Below are positions 14,882-24,900 of a stretch of DNA of 29,250 nucleotides, one piece after another (position 1 is the stretch's first letter; each line of letters opens with the position of its first letter). Location: assembly GCA_003644895.1 (NCBI GenBank), contig QNDO01000002.1, positions 1 to 29,250 of the forward strand. Direction: 5' to 3'. A program made the translations under genes and the position numbers. This DNA comes from Candidatus Hydrothermota bacterium. Lineage in GTDB: Bacteria; Hydrothermota; Hydrothermia; UBA1063. The notes beneath the pieces were generated by a model. That model saw only the letters and a program-made list of their open reading frames with translations, did no database searches and had not been told where the DNA came from.

Positions 14882-16939
14882 CTACCTCCATATTTTTGTT
14901 TCTACGTCTTCCTTTTTAAGGGGCGAAAAGTATACCAGTTTCATCCAGAAATTTCCTCGCCCCTGAGTAATGGATCTGAGATCAGTGACATACCCCAGCA
15001 TTTTTCTTAAGGGCACATGGGCCCTAACCTTTTGCAATCTTTCTGTTAAAACCTCTATACCCTCCAATTCTCCACCTCTCTGGCCGAGATCACTCACTAT
15101 ATTTCCCACATAGTCTGCAGGTGAAATGACCTCGACCAAGACTACGGGTTCTAATAAAACGGGTTTTCCCTTTCTCAAACCTTCTTGTATGGCTCTTCTT
15201 AAAGCCAGCTCCAGCCCCAAGGGCGTAGATTCTCTCTCATCACTGATCTTTTTGATAACCACTTCTACATCAATCACAGGATAGCCCAGGAGCGGACCAA
15301 AGGAGAGAGACTCTATTCCCGCATTTATCAATCTTTCTTTAAGCTCAGGATCCATCTCCGGTTTCACTGTAATCCTGTTGCCTTCTCCTCTTTTTCTTGG
15401 AACAATATCAATCTCCACATAACCTTTTTCTCTATTACCGCCGATTTCTCGATCGAAGCGTTCTTTTATGGTAACCATTTCCTGTATTGTCTCTCTATAT
15501 GAAACCTCTGGCTTACCCACTCTGACTGGAATCCCAAATTCTCTTTTTACTCTATCTACCAGTATCTCCAGATGTAATTCGCCCATACCAGATATCAGTA
15601 ACTGACCAGTCTCTTTATCTTTTTTGATTTTAAATGTAGGGTCTTCGTTGGTGAGGGATTGTAGGGTGGTTTCCAGTTTCTCCTCATCTCTGGCAGATCT
15701 GGGTTCCACAGCCACTGATACCACAGGTTCTGGAAATCTCATCCCTTCAAAAAGGATGGGATGTTCTTCATCACATATAGTATCACCTGTTTTGACATTT
15801 TTAAACCCTGCAAGGGCAACTATCTCCCCTGCTTTCGCTTCCAGTCTCTGCTCTTTTTTGTCGGCATGCATGAGAAATATTCTTGTAACTCTTTCCTTGG
15901 TTCCTTCTGTGCTATTGTAAACCTTTTTATTAATTTTGAGAGTTCCCGAGTAAACTCTTGTGTATGCGAGGTGTCCTGCATGCCTATCAAACTGAATTTT
16001 AAAAACTACACCTGAAAATGGCTCTTCCGGATCTGCCTTTCTTACTTCTCTCTCTCCAGTAAATGGATTGATGCCATAAACCTCACCGATATCTTTTGGA
16101 GAGGGAAGATAATATACAATTGCATCAAGAAGAGGCTGAATACCTTTATTTTTTAAAGCAGACCCCATGAAAACAGGTATAAACTCTCTCTTTAATACAG
16201 CTTTTCTAATGGCCTTTCTCACCAGCTCTGGAGAAACTGTACCCTTCTCGAGGAACTCTTCAATCACATGTTCATCGACCTCAGAAAGTTTATTTATTAA
16301 TTCTTCATACGCCTTCTCCACATCTGGATCTCCCTTAACATCCTCTATCCTGTATGTCTCACCGGTTTCGTCTATATCCCAGATATATTTCCTTTTTTCA
16401 ACGACATCAATAACACCTATAAAGTCAGCCTCAAGACCCACAGGAAGCTGCATTTTTAACGTTCTGGCATTAAATCTATCCTCTATCATTTCAATGGCTC
16501 TATCCGGATCAGCACCAAGTCTATCGAGCTTATTAATAAAAACAATGCGTGGAACGTTATATCTGTCAGCCTGATGCCATACTGTTTCAGATTGGGGCTC
16601 CACCCCTGCAACACCACAGAATATCACAACAAGGCCATCCAGTACCCTGAGCGATCTCTCCACCTCTGCAGTAAAATCAACATGACCCGGGGTATCTATT
16701 ATGTTAATTCTATATCCTTTCCATATACAAGTGGTAGCTGCACTTGTTATTGTTATTCCTCTTTCCTTCTCCTGAATCATCCAGTCTGTGGTCGCAGTTC
16801 CGTTATCCACCTCACCTATTCTATGAATTCTTTTAGTATAGTATAAAATACGCTCTGTGGTAGTAGTTTTACCCGCATCAATGTGAGCTGCGAAGCCGAT
16901 ATTGCGCATCTTATCTATGTCATACAGAGTAGTCTCCAT
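14882..16939 (-). CDS. fusA: Elongation factor G
   Basis: EF-G is the translocation GTPase and, with RRF, splits ribosomes. The 685-residue protein has G1 AHIDAGKT (18-25), G2 RGITI (60-64), G3 DTPGH (82-86) and G4 NKLD (136-139). Domain II follows, then domain III (LLISGMGELHLEILVDRVKR), domain IV with the decoding-centre tip, and domain V ending in TDLRSITQGRGNFWMKL. Length and domain order fit the housekeeping EF-G. It starts 6 nt after rpsG with a GGTGAG SD; tuf follows 6 nt later. Confidence 0.97.
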   Translation of the reverse strand: METTLYDIDKMRNIGFAAHIDAGKTTTTERILYYTKRIHRIGEVDNGTATTDWMIQEKERGITITSAATTCIWKGYRINIIDTPGHVDFTAEVERSLRVLDGLVVIFCGVAGVEPQSETVWHQADRYNVPRIVFINKLDRLGADPDRAIEMIEDRFNARTLKMQLPVGLEADFIGVIDVVEKRKYIWDIDETGETYRIEDVKGDPDVEKAYEELINKLSEVDEHVIEEFLEKGTVSPELVRKAIRKAVLKREFIPVFMGSALKNKGIQPLLDAIVYYLPSPKDIGEVYGINPFTGEREVRKADPEEPFSGVVFKIQFDRHAGHLAYTRVYSGTLKINKKVYNSTEGTKERVTRIFLMHADKKEQRLEAKAGEIVALAGFKNVKTGDTICDEEHPILFEGMRFPEPVVSVAVEPRSARDEEKLETTLQSLTNEDPTFKIKKDKETGQLLISGMGELHLEILVDRVKREFGIPVRVGKPEVSYRETIQEMVTIKERFDREIGGNREKGYVEIDIVPRKRGEGNRITVKPEMDPELKERLINAGIESLSFGPLLGYPVIDVEVVIKKISDERESTPLGLELALRRAIQEGLRKGKPVLLEPVVLVEVISPADYVGNIVSDLGQRGGELEGIEVLTERLQKVRAHVPLRKMLGYVTDLRSITQGRGNFWMKLVYFSPLKKEDVETKIWR

Positions 16940-16945
16940 CTCACC

Positions 16946-17413
16946 TTACCACTTATAATGTGCAAATACCCTGTTTGCCTCTGCCATTTTATGGGTATTT
17001 TCTTTGATTTTTATAGCTGCCCCCTGATTTTGTGAGGCGTCAATAAGCTCATTGGCTAATCTTTCAAACATTCTCCTTTCAGGACGCTGACGTGCGGCCT
17101 TTATAATCCATTTTATGGCAAGCGAAAGTTGCCTCTTAGGCCTTACCTCTACTGGTACCTGATAGGTTGCACCACCTACTCTTCTTGGCCTGACTTCGAT
17201 TTTTGGTTTTACATTTTCTATAGCCTTCTCAAAAACCTCATAACCGTTCTTACCTGTTTTCTCCTCTATATACTCAAGTGCACGGTAAAATATCTTCTGA
17301 GCAAGAGATTTTTTCCCATCCCACATAAGATTATTAATAAATTTTGCAGCTATTGTAGATCCATACTTTGGATCGGGAACTATTTCTCTCTCTGGAGCCC
17401 TTCTCCTCCTCAT
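16946..17413 (-). CDS. rpsG: 30S ribosomal protein S7
   Basis: S7 nucleates the 30S head and contacts E-site tRNA; in E. coli it represses the str operon at the rpsL-rpsG junction. The 155-residue protein has RRRRAPEREIVPDPKYGS (2-19), KFINNLMWDGKKSLAQKIFY and the motif RPRRVGGATYQVPVEVRPKR. It ends HKMAEANRVFAHYKW. The rpsL-rpsG gap is only 13 nt, too short for the roughly 100-nt S7 target of E. coli. Confidence 0.97.
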   Translation of the reverse strand: MRRRRAPEREIVPDPKYGSTIAAKFINNLMWDGKKSLAQKIFYRALEYIEEKTGKNGYEVFEKAIENVKPKIEVRPRRVGGATYQVPVEVRPKRQLSLAIKWIIKAARQRPERRMFERLANELIDASQNQGAAIKIKENTHKMAEANRVFAHYKW

Positions 17414-17426
17414 GTCTCATCCCTCC

Positions 17427-17810
17427 TCAGGCTGTTGCTGGTTTTGGTTTTTTGGTTCCATAAAGGGATCTCGAGTTTCTTCTACCTTCCACACCAGCAG
17501 CATCATATTTACCTCTTACAATGTGATATTTCACACCAGGAAGATCCTTAACCCTGCCACCTCTCACCAAAACCACTGAGTGTTCCTGTAAGTTGTGTCC
17601 TTCACCTGGTATATAAGCAACAACCTCTTTTCCATTTGAAAGTCTCACCTTAGCCACTTTTCTCAATGCCGAATTAGGCTTTTTCGGGGTTGTTGTATAA
17701 ACCCTAATACAAACTCCCCTCTTCTGAGGATTACCCTCAAGAGCCGGTGATTTCGATTTCTTCTTTTTTAGTTTTCTGCCCTTTCTCACTAACTGATTAA
17801 TTGTAGGCAT
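17427..17810 (-). CDS. rpsL: 30S ribosomal protein S12
   Basis: S12 lies in the decoding centre and sets fidelity and streptomycin response. I use the ATG at 17810 (MPTINQLVRKGRK, 127 residues), 5 nt after GGAGG. An in-frame Met 24 nt upstream would add eight unrelated residues and lies in the promoter leader. The loops TPKKPNSALRK and VRGGRVKDLPGVKYH have the common streptomycin-sensitive residues (Lys in PKKPN, Lys in RVKDLP). It is the first gene after the str promoter at 17843-17871. Confidence 0.97.
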   Translation of the reverse strand: MPTINQLVRKGRKLKKKKSKSPALEGNPQKRGVCIRVYTTTPKKPNSALRKVAKVRLSNGKEVVAYIPGEGHNLQEHSVVLVRGGRVKDLPGVKYHIVRGKYDAAGVEGRRNSRSLYGTKKPKPATA

Positions 17811-17842
17811 AATATCCTCCCTTTTAAACTGCAAGTTTTAAA

Positions 17843-17871
17843 ATAATAAACTCCTTTTTAGCTTATGTCAA
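17843..17871 (-). promoter_or_regulatory. Sigma70-type promoter of the str operon
   Basis: In the 78-nt gap between rpoC and rpsL the minus strand reads TTGACA (17866-17871), a 17-nt spacer and TATTAT (17843-17848). Transcription would start near 17836, giving a short leader of about 26 nt before rpsL. The -35 box lies within the second arm of the hairpin at 17867-17886. Confidence 0.82.
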
Positions 17872-17886
17872 GCCTTTCGGCCTGAC
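17867..17886 (-). promoter_or_regulatory. Hairpin after rpoC, overlapping the str promoter -35 box
   Basis: Two bases after the rpoC stop, an 8-bp stem (GTCAGGCC paired with GGCTTGAC, one G-U) closes a GAAA tetraloop. Downstream on the minus strand comes ATAAGC, not a T-run, so it is not a classical intrinsic terminator. It may protect the rpoC mRNA 3' end or mark a processing or partial-termination site. Five of six bases of the -35 box fall in the 3' arm. Confidence 0.6.
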
Positions 17887-17888
17887 TT

Positions 17889-20800
17889 TTACCCTGCTTC
17901 TTGAAGTCCTTTTTCCTCCTCTTCTTCAACAAGCTCTATTTCTCTAAATTCCTTCATTCCGGTTCCACTTGGAATCAAACTGCCAATAATCACGTTCTCC
18001 TTGAGGCCTTCTAGTTTATCCCTCTTTCCTGCAATAGCTGCAGTTGCAAGAACCTTTGTTGTCTCCTGGAAGGAGGCAGCTGCAAGGAAGCTTTCGGTAG
18101 CCAGTGATGCTCTTGTAATTCCAAGAAGTACAGGTTTATACTTAGCAGGTTTTCCACCTCTTCTCTCGGTTTCTTCGTTAACTTCTTGAACCGTAGCAAA
18201 ATCAACTATATCACCTTCAATCAGTCTGGTATCGCCAGCATCTTCAATCTTCACTTTTCTCATCATCTGTCTCACAATAATCTCAATATGCCTATCATCA
18301 ATCTTAACTCCTGACAACCTGTAAACTTCCTGTATCTGGTCTAGAAGGAATTCCTGCACATAATCTTTTCCCTTTATCTTCAGAATATCATGAGGATCAA
18401 TCGGACCTGTGGTTAGGGATTCCCCGGCTTCAATCCTCTCACCATCCTCCACTAGGAGATAACTTCCATAAGGAATAGAATAATTGAATTCCTCTCCAGT
18501 ATCAGCAATAACCTTGACTTTAATGACACCTTTTTCTTCCTTAAGAATTTTTACAATTCCCGAAACCTCAGCAACAACTGCCTTGTCTTTAGGAGTCCTT
18601 GCCTCAAAGAGTTCTTCAACCCTTGGGAGACCCCCAGTAATATCTCTGGTTTTTCCAGCCTCTCTGGGTAATCTAGCAATCACATCACCAGGGGAAACTT
18701 CTTCTCCATCATAAACCGACAATCTCGCATCTTTCACAAGCATGATCTCTTCGATAATTTCACCTGTTTCCTTATCAAGAAGTTCTATCTTGGGGAAGTA
18801 TCTCTTATATCTATCAAGTTCTATTACTCTCTCGATCTTGTCTTCTTCAACTACTTCCTTCACTGTAATCCCTTCAATAATATCTTTGAATCTCACAACT
18901 CCATGCCTGGATGCCAGAATAGGCAGACTGTAAGGTTCCCACTCACATAGTACCTGTTTTTCCTTAACCTTCTGACCATCCTTCACAAATACATAGGAAC
19001 CATAGGGAACATTAAATACTCTTGAAATTTTACCGTCTGCTCTTTCTATGATTATCTTACCCTTTTTGCTCAGAGCTATCCGATGATCTTTCTTTTCCAC
19101 GAGCTTAAGTCCGGAAAATTTAACCACTCCATCAAAAGGTGCATAGTGTCTTACATCCTCTGTTATTCTTTCAGCGGCTCCTCCTGTGTGGAATGTTCTC
19201 AGTGTAAGCTGTGTTCCGGGTTCACCAATGGATTGAGCAGCCATAACTCCGACTGCCTCACCAAGCTCCACAAGCCTTCCTGTTGCCAGATTTCTACCGT
19301 AACATTTCGCACATACACCCTTTCTTGCTTCACATCTCAATACTGATCTTACCTCTACCTCTTCTATACCAACCTGCTCTATTCTTTCTGCGATTTCCTC
19401 GGTTATTTCCTGTCCGTCCTCTACTATAACCTCACCTGTCACAGGATCCATTACATCTTCTGCAGCCACTCTTCCCACTATCCTTTCTCTCAGTGGTTCA
19501 ATCACCGTCTCTCCCTCTTTGAGGGCCCGAATCTTTCTACCCATTATGGCGCCACAATCCTCCATGGTTACTACTACACTCTGAGCAACATCAACCAATC
19601 TCCTGGTGAGGTGTCCTGCATCTGCAGTCTTTAAAGCCGTATCGGAGAGCCCTTTTCTGGCACCATGTGTGGAAATGAAGTATTCAAGCACACTCAGACC
19701 GTCTTTAAAATTAGATATAATGGGGGTCTCTATGAGTTCTCCAATAGTCTCCTTGCTTTTGGAAGGTCTTGCCATAAGACCTCTCATTCCAGCAAGCTGT
19801 TTTACTTGGTCTTCATTACCTCTTGCACCTGAATGTACCATCATGAAGATAGGATTAAATCCTTCCTTGTCTTTTTTCATCTTATCCAGCATGACCATTT
19901 TCACTTCATCGGTAGCCCGTGTCCATATATCCAGTATCTTCTGATATCTTTCTACTTTGGAAATCAATTGTTTCCTATAAGCATTTTCCACTTTTTCCCT
20001 TTCTTCCATAGCTCTCTGGATGATAGAAGCTTTTTCCTCAGGTACAATCATATCATCTACACCGAAGGTGATACCAGCAATGGTTGCATAGAAGAAGCCC
20101 ATGGTCTTCATATCATCAAGAAATTCTGCAGTTCTTGCTACACCCACTGTTTTGTAAGACCTGAGGGTAATTTCCTGTAGAGCCTTTTTATCCATCTCCG
20201 TATTCACAAATCTCAATTCTTCAGGGACAATATCATTGTAAATGATACGGCCAACAGTAGTCTCTATAATTTCACCCTTATAGTTAACCTTTACCAGAGC
20301 ATGAACATCCACATAACCGTTGTAATAAGCAATTCTTGCTTCCTCAATGGAAGAGAAATATTTACCTTCTCCCTTCGCCCCAGGCTTAACTTTAGTGAGA
20401 TAGTGCAACCCAATAACCATATCTTTAGTGGGAGCTGCCAGTGGTTTACCATGGGCAGGAGAGAGTATATTATTTGGTGCTAGAAGGAGAGAATAACTTT
20501 CCAGCTGGGCCTCGTAGGAGGTGGGAACAAAAACCGCCATCTGGTCACCATCAAAATCTGCATTGTATGCAGTACAAACCAGTGGATGAAGCCCTATGGC
20601 CTTACCTTCAACAAGTACAGGTTCAAAGGCCTGGATTGATACCCTGTGTAATGTAGGTGCTCTGTTAAGAAGTACAGGATGGTCTTTAACAATCCTTTCA
20701 AGAAGCTCCCACACACCCTCATGTCTCTTCTGAAGCAATCTTCTTGCAGTTCTTATAGATTCAGCAAGACCCGACTCCTCCAGTTTATGCTCCACAAAGG

Positions 20801-21914
20801 GGCGAAACAGCTCGATCGCCATCTCTTTTGGAATTGCCACCTGATGCAATTTCAGTTCAGGAGCTACAACAATAACGGAACGTCCGGAATAGTCTACTCT
20901 CTTACCCAGAAGGTTTCTTCTTAAAAGGCCCTTCTTGCCCCTTAATGCGTCAGAGAGGGATTTTAATTTCCTTCCCCCTCTACCTGTGACTGGTCTTCTT
21001 CTCCTCGAGTTATCCAGAAGTGCATCCACTGCTTCCTGTAACATCCTCTTCTCATTCCGAAGGATAATCTCCGGAGCATTCAGCTCAATCATATTTCTCA
21101 GCCTATTATTTCTCGTGATCACTCTCCTGTAGAGGTTATTGAGGTCACTGGTGGCAAACCTACCTCCATCCAGTGGAACAAGAGGCCTAAGATCAGGTGG
21201 TATTACAGGTATAACTTCCAGTATCATCCATTCCGGTCTACTACCTGAATTGAGGAATGCTTCAACAACTCTAAGTTTCTTGAGGAGTTTCCCTTTTCTC
21301 AACGGTGATTTTTCAAGCTGTATCAATGCCCTGAGTTCTGCAGAAAGTTTCTCAAGGTCGAGTTCCTCCAAAAGCTTTTTAATAGGAGGAGCTCCCATGT
21401 CAGCTTCAAAATCATTCCCGTACTTATCCCTCAGTTCAAGATATTCTGACTCAGTAAGAACCTGTCCTTTCAAAAGGTTCGTCTCTCCAGGATCAGTGAC
21501 TATATAAGCATCATAATAGAGGATCTGTTCCAGTTCTCTGATAGTAAGATCAAGAAGAGTACCGATTATAGACGGTGTAGACTTGTAATACCATATGTGA
21601 GCCACAGGAACTGCAAGTTCAATATGTCCCATCCTCTCTCTTCTCACAGAAGAAGAGGTAACCTCCACCCCACATCTGTCACAAATTATACCTTTATATC
21701 TTCTACCCTTGTATTTTCCACAGCTACATTCGTAGTCTTTAACTGGACCAAAAATCCTCTCGCAGAACAATCCGTCTCTCTCTGGTTTCTGAGTCCTGTA
21801 ATTAATGGTTTCAGCTTTTTTAACCTCCCCATGGGACCAGCTCCTAATAACATCCGGGGAGGCAAGCTTCAAACCAATTGACAATAAATTTTTGGGGCTT
21901 GTTGCTTCGGCCAT
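17889..21914 (-). CDS. rpoC: RNA polymerase beta' subunit
   Basis: Beta' forms the clamp, bridge helix and trigger loop and holds the catalytic Mg2+. In the 1341-residue protein the first zinc site is Cys63, Cys65, Cys78 and Cys81. The catalytic NADFDGD is at 451-457. The bridge helix is near 738-775. The second zinc site is Cys787, Cys861, Cys868 and Cys871. The trigger loop starts at about 897-912 (GEPGTQLTLRTFHTGG). About 165 residues (roughly 920-1085) split the trigger loop before DITGGLPRVEELFEAR, as with the SI3 sandwich-barrel insertion of Proteobacteria, Bacteroidetes and relatives. It lies 7 nt after rpoB. Confidence 0.97.
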   Translation of the reverse strand: MAEATSPKNLLSIGLKLASPDVIRSWSHGEVKKAETINYRTQKPERDGLFCERIFGPVKDYECSCGKYKGRRYKGIICDRCGVEVTSSSVRRERMGHIELAVPVAHIWYYKSTPSIIGTLLDLTIRELEQILYYDAYIVTDPGETNLLKGQVLTESEYLELRDKYGNDFEADMGAPPIKKLLEELDLEKLSAELRALIQLEKSPLRKGKLLKKLRVVEAFLNSGSRPEWMILEVIPVIPPDLRPLVPLDGGRFATSDLNNLYRRVITRNNRLRNMIELNAPEIILRNEKRMLQEAVDALLDNSRRRRPVTGRGGRKLKSLSDALRGKKGLLRRNLLGKRVDYSGRSVIVVAPELKLHQVAIPKEMAIELFRPFVEHKLEESGLAESIRTARRLLQKRHEGVWELLERIVKDHPVLLNRAPTLHRVSIQAFEPVLVEGKAIGLHPLVCTAYNADFDGDQMAVFVPTSYEAQLESYSLLLAPNNILSPAHGKPLAAPTKDMVIGLHYLTKVKPGAKGEGKYFSSIEEARIAYYNGYVDVHALVKVNYKGEIIETTVGRIIYNDIVPEELRFVNTEMDKKALQEITLRSYKTVGVARTAEFLDDMKTMGFFYATIAGITFGVDDMIVPEEKASIIQRAMEEREKVENAYRKQLISKVERYQKILDIWTRATDEVKMVMLDKMKKDKEGFNPIFMMVHSGARGNEDQVKQLAGMRGLMARPSKSKETIGELIETPIISNFKDGLSVLEYFISTHGARKGLSDTALKTADAGHLTRRLVDVAQSVVVTMEDCGAIMGRKIRALKEGETVIEPLRERIVGRVAAEDVMDPVTGEVIVEDGQEITEEIAERIEQVGIEEVEVRSVLRCEARKGVCAKCYGRNLATGRLVELGEAVGVMAAQSIGEPGTQLTLRTFHTGGAAERITEDVRHYAPFDGVVKFSGLKLVEKKDHRIALSKKGKIIIERADGKISRVFNVPYGSYVFVKDGQKVKEKQVLCEWEPYSLPILASRHGVVRFKDIIEGITVKEVVEEDKIERVIELDRYKRYFPKIELLDKETGEIIEEIMLVKDARLSVYDGEEVSPGDVIARLPREAGKTRDITGGLPRVEELFEARTPKDKAVVAEVSGIVKILKEEKGVIKVKVIADTGEEFNYSIPYGSYLLVEDGERIEAGESLTTGPIDPHDILKIKGKDYVQEFLLDQIQEVYRLSGVKIDDRHIEIIVRQMMRKVKIEDAGDTRLIEGDIVDFATVQEVNEETERRGGKPAKYKPVLLGITRASLATESFLAAASFQETTKVLATAAIAGKRDKLEGLKENVIIGSLIPSGTGMKEFREIELVEEEEEKGLQEAG

Positions 21915-21921
21915 ATTTAAA

Positions 21922-24900
21922 TCACTCCTCTGTTTCTAATTCTACATCGAGGCCAAGGCCTCTTAAATGTTTCAAAAGTACGTCAAAAGATGCTGGGATT
22001 CCAGGTTCTGGCGGCTCTTTTCCTTTAATGATAGCAGCATAGAGTTCATTTCTACCTTTAATATCATCCGATTTGTATGTAAGCATTTCCTGAAGGGTAT
22101 ATGCAGCTCCATATGCCTCAAGTGCCCAAACTTCCATTTCTCCGAATCTCTGTCCACCGAAGTGTGCCTTTCCTCCGACAGGTTGCTGTGTAATGAGTGA
22201 ATAAGGACCAATGGCTCTCGCGTGAACTTTATCCTCCACCATATGGACAAGTTTCATCATATACATGTATCCCACAGTAACAGGGAAGTCCAGATATTCA
22301 CCACTCTTTCCGTCTCTGATCCTTACCTTACCATCTTCGGGTAACCCGGCAGATTTAAGCTCTTTACTTATCTGCTCGGGACTAAACCCTTCAAATACTG
22401 GACAGGCATAGTATACACCCTTTTCCTTTCCAGCCCAGCCAAGAATTGTCTCCAGGATCTGCCCCACATTCATACGAGAGGGAACACCCAACGGGTTCAG
22501 TACCACATCAACCGGCGTACCATCATCCAGGAAGGGCATATCTTCCTGGGGAGCTATCTTCGCAACCACTCCCTTGTTTCCATGCCTTCCCGAGAGCTTA
22601 TCTCCCACCTGCAACTTTCTCTTCTGTGCCACATAAACCTTTACCAGCTGAAGGACTCCGGGGGGCAATTCATCACCGCGTTCAATCTGTTCCATCTCCA
22701 TGTTCATCCTGTCTATTATCTTTCTTTCAAGTTCCTGAGCCTCTCTTAAAAGACCTCTTACTAGTTCCAGTTTTTCAGTGTTCTCTATTATATCTTCCTC
22801 AAAGTTTATCTTAACAGGATGGAATTTTTCAAAAAGTTCAGAATCTATCTTTTCACCTTGCCTCTTAAGTATTCTACCTTCCCGAGTTCTGAGGCTCTTT
22901 TTCAACTTTTCGCCCACAAGAAGTTCTTTAATTTTCTGTTTTAGTTTTTCCCTGACTTGCTTTTTAGCTGCTTCAGCTCTTCTTTCAGCTTCCAGTTTCT
23001 TCTCCCTTGTAACTTTAATGGAAAGAGGATCATCTTTTCTTCTGGAAAGAACCACTACATCAACAACAACTCCTGTCACTCCTGGAGGGACACGCTTTGA
23101 AGTATCCCTTACATCTTTAGCTTTTTCAGAGAAAATAGCATAAATCAATCTTTCCTCGGGGGTAAGTTCTCTCTCTCCTTTAGGTGTTACCTTCCCAACC
23201 AGGATATCACCTGGTTTAACTTCTGCTCCTATGCGCACAATTCCATTATCATCTAGATTCTTCAATTCCTCTTCCGAGACATTGGGCAGGTCCCGGGTAA
23301 TCTCCTCGGGCCCGAGCTTTGTTTCCCTCACTTCAACTTCATACTCCAGAATATGAATGGATGTGAAGGTGTCCTTTTTCAACAGATTCTCGGATACCAC
23401 AATAGCGTCCTCGAAGTTATACCCATACCAGGGTATAAAGGCCACAAGAAGGTTTTTGCCAAGAGCGAGCTCACCATTTTTGGTTGCAGAGGCATCTGCC
23501 ATGACCTGGCCGGCCTTCACCTTATCACCGACTCTTACCAGAGGACGTTGATTTATTAGTGTATTCTGGTTGGAACGGCCGAACTTTGTAAGTTCATAAA
23601 CCTCAGTTTTCTCTTCTAGCAGTGATTTTCTACCTCTCTTAGGTACCTTCAACACTATCTTTTTGGAATCTACATACACCACTTCACCATTGGTTCTTGC
23701 CAGTACAACACTACCTGAATCCCTCGCTATCTTCTTTTCCATGCCCGTACCCACAATTGGAGGCTCAGGTTCAAGAAGAGGAACTGCCTGGCGTTGCATG
23801 TTTGATCCCATTAATGCACGGTTAGCATCGTCATGTTCAAGAAACGGAATTAGAGAAGCGGATGGAGAAACAAGCTGTCTTGGGGATACATCAATGAAGT
23901 CAACTTCTTCCGGTTTTACAAGAGGATATGCACCCTTATATCTCACCCACACTGTATCTCCCAGGATTTTACCGGTTTTTGGATCTACAGGGGTATCAGC
24001 AGGAGCAATCTTGTAGTTTGCCTCCTCATGGGGTGTAAGTTCTTGAATCTCATCGGTTACATAGCCGTTCTTTACCTTTCTTAAAGGAGTCATGAGAAAT
24101 CCAAAACGATCTATCTTTGCGTATGTTGTAAGAGATGTGATGAGACCGATATTCTGTCCTTCCGGAGTCTCTATGGGACACAACCTACCATAATGTGATG
24201 GATGTACATCTCTAACTTCAAATCCTGCAGTTTCTCTGGTTAACCCGCCTTTACCAAGAGCAGAGAGCCTTCTCTTATGCGTTAATTCAGAAAGAGGATT
24301 TGTCTGGTCAAGAAACTGAGAGAGTCTTTCTGTTGTGAAGTATGATAGAAGGCTGGCGGTTACAAGACGAGGGTTAACAAGTTTTCGTGGTGTTAATGAA
24401 GCATCGTCACTCAATACCATTCTTTCCTTGATAAGCTTACTGAGTCTGGCGAAAGCTATCCTGAACTGCTCATAGAGCAATTCTCCAACACTTCTGACTC
24501 TTCTATTCGAAAGATCATCAACATCATCTTCCTGCTCCTCACCTTTATACAGTCGAAGCAGTGCCCTTACCACAGAAACCATATCCTCAGGTTCCAGATT
24601 CTCCACTTCCAGAGGAGTTTTTAACCCCAGTCTCAAATTCAATTTGAATCTTCCTACCTCTCCCATGTAGAATTTTTGTGGAGAGAAGAAGAAATCACGA
24701 ATGTATTTCCTCGCCTCTTCCTTATCTTCGGGTGGTGGAGTATATCTCAATGTTCTATAAACATTTCCTATTGCACCTTCTTCTCCTTTAATCCTATCCT
24801 GTCTGTAGGTGGCGTAAATAACATCCACTGCGGGGTCATCAAGGTTTGCAACTTCGATTTCGGAGATTTTTAAATCTTTTAGAGTCTGGAGACCGATATC

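Noticed and set aside
17811..17834. Longer start for S12 with eight extra residues
   Set aside because: It is only a few bases past the predicted transcript start and unlike the family; MPTINQL follows a GGAGG SD.
17867..17890. The rpoC-rpsL hairpin read on the plus strand is followed by TTTTA and looks like a weak terminator
   Set aside because: No plus-strand gene ends here; the only nearby transcription is on the minus strand, where no T-run follows.
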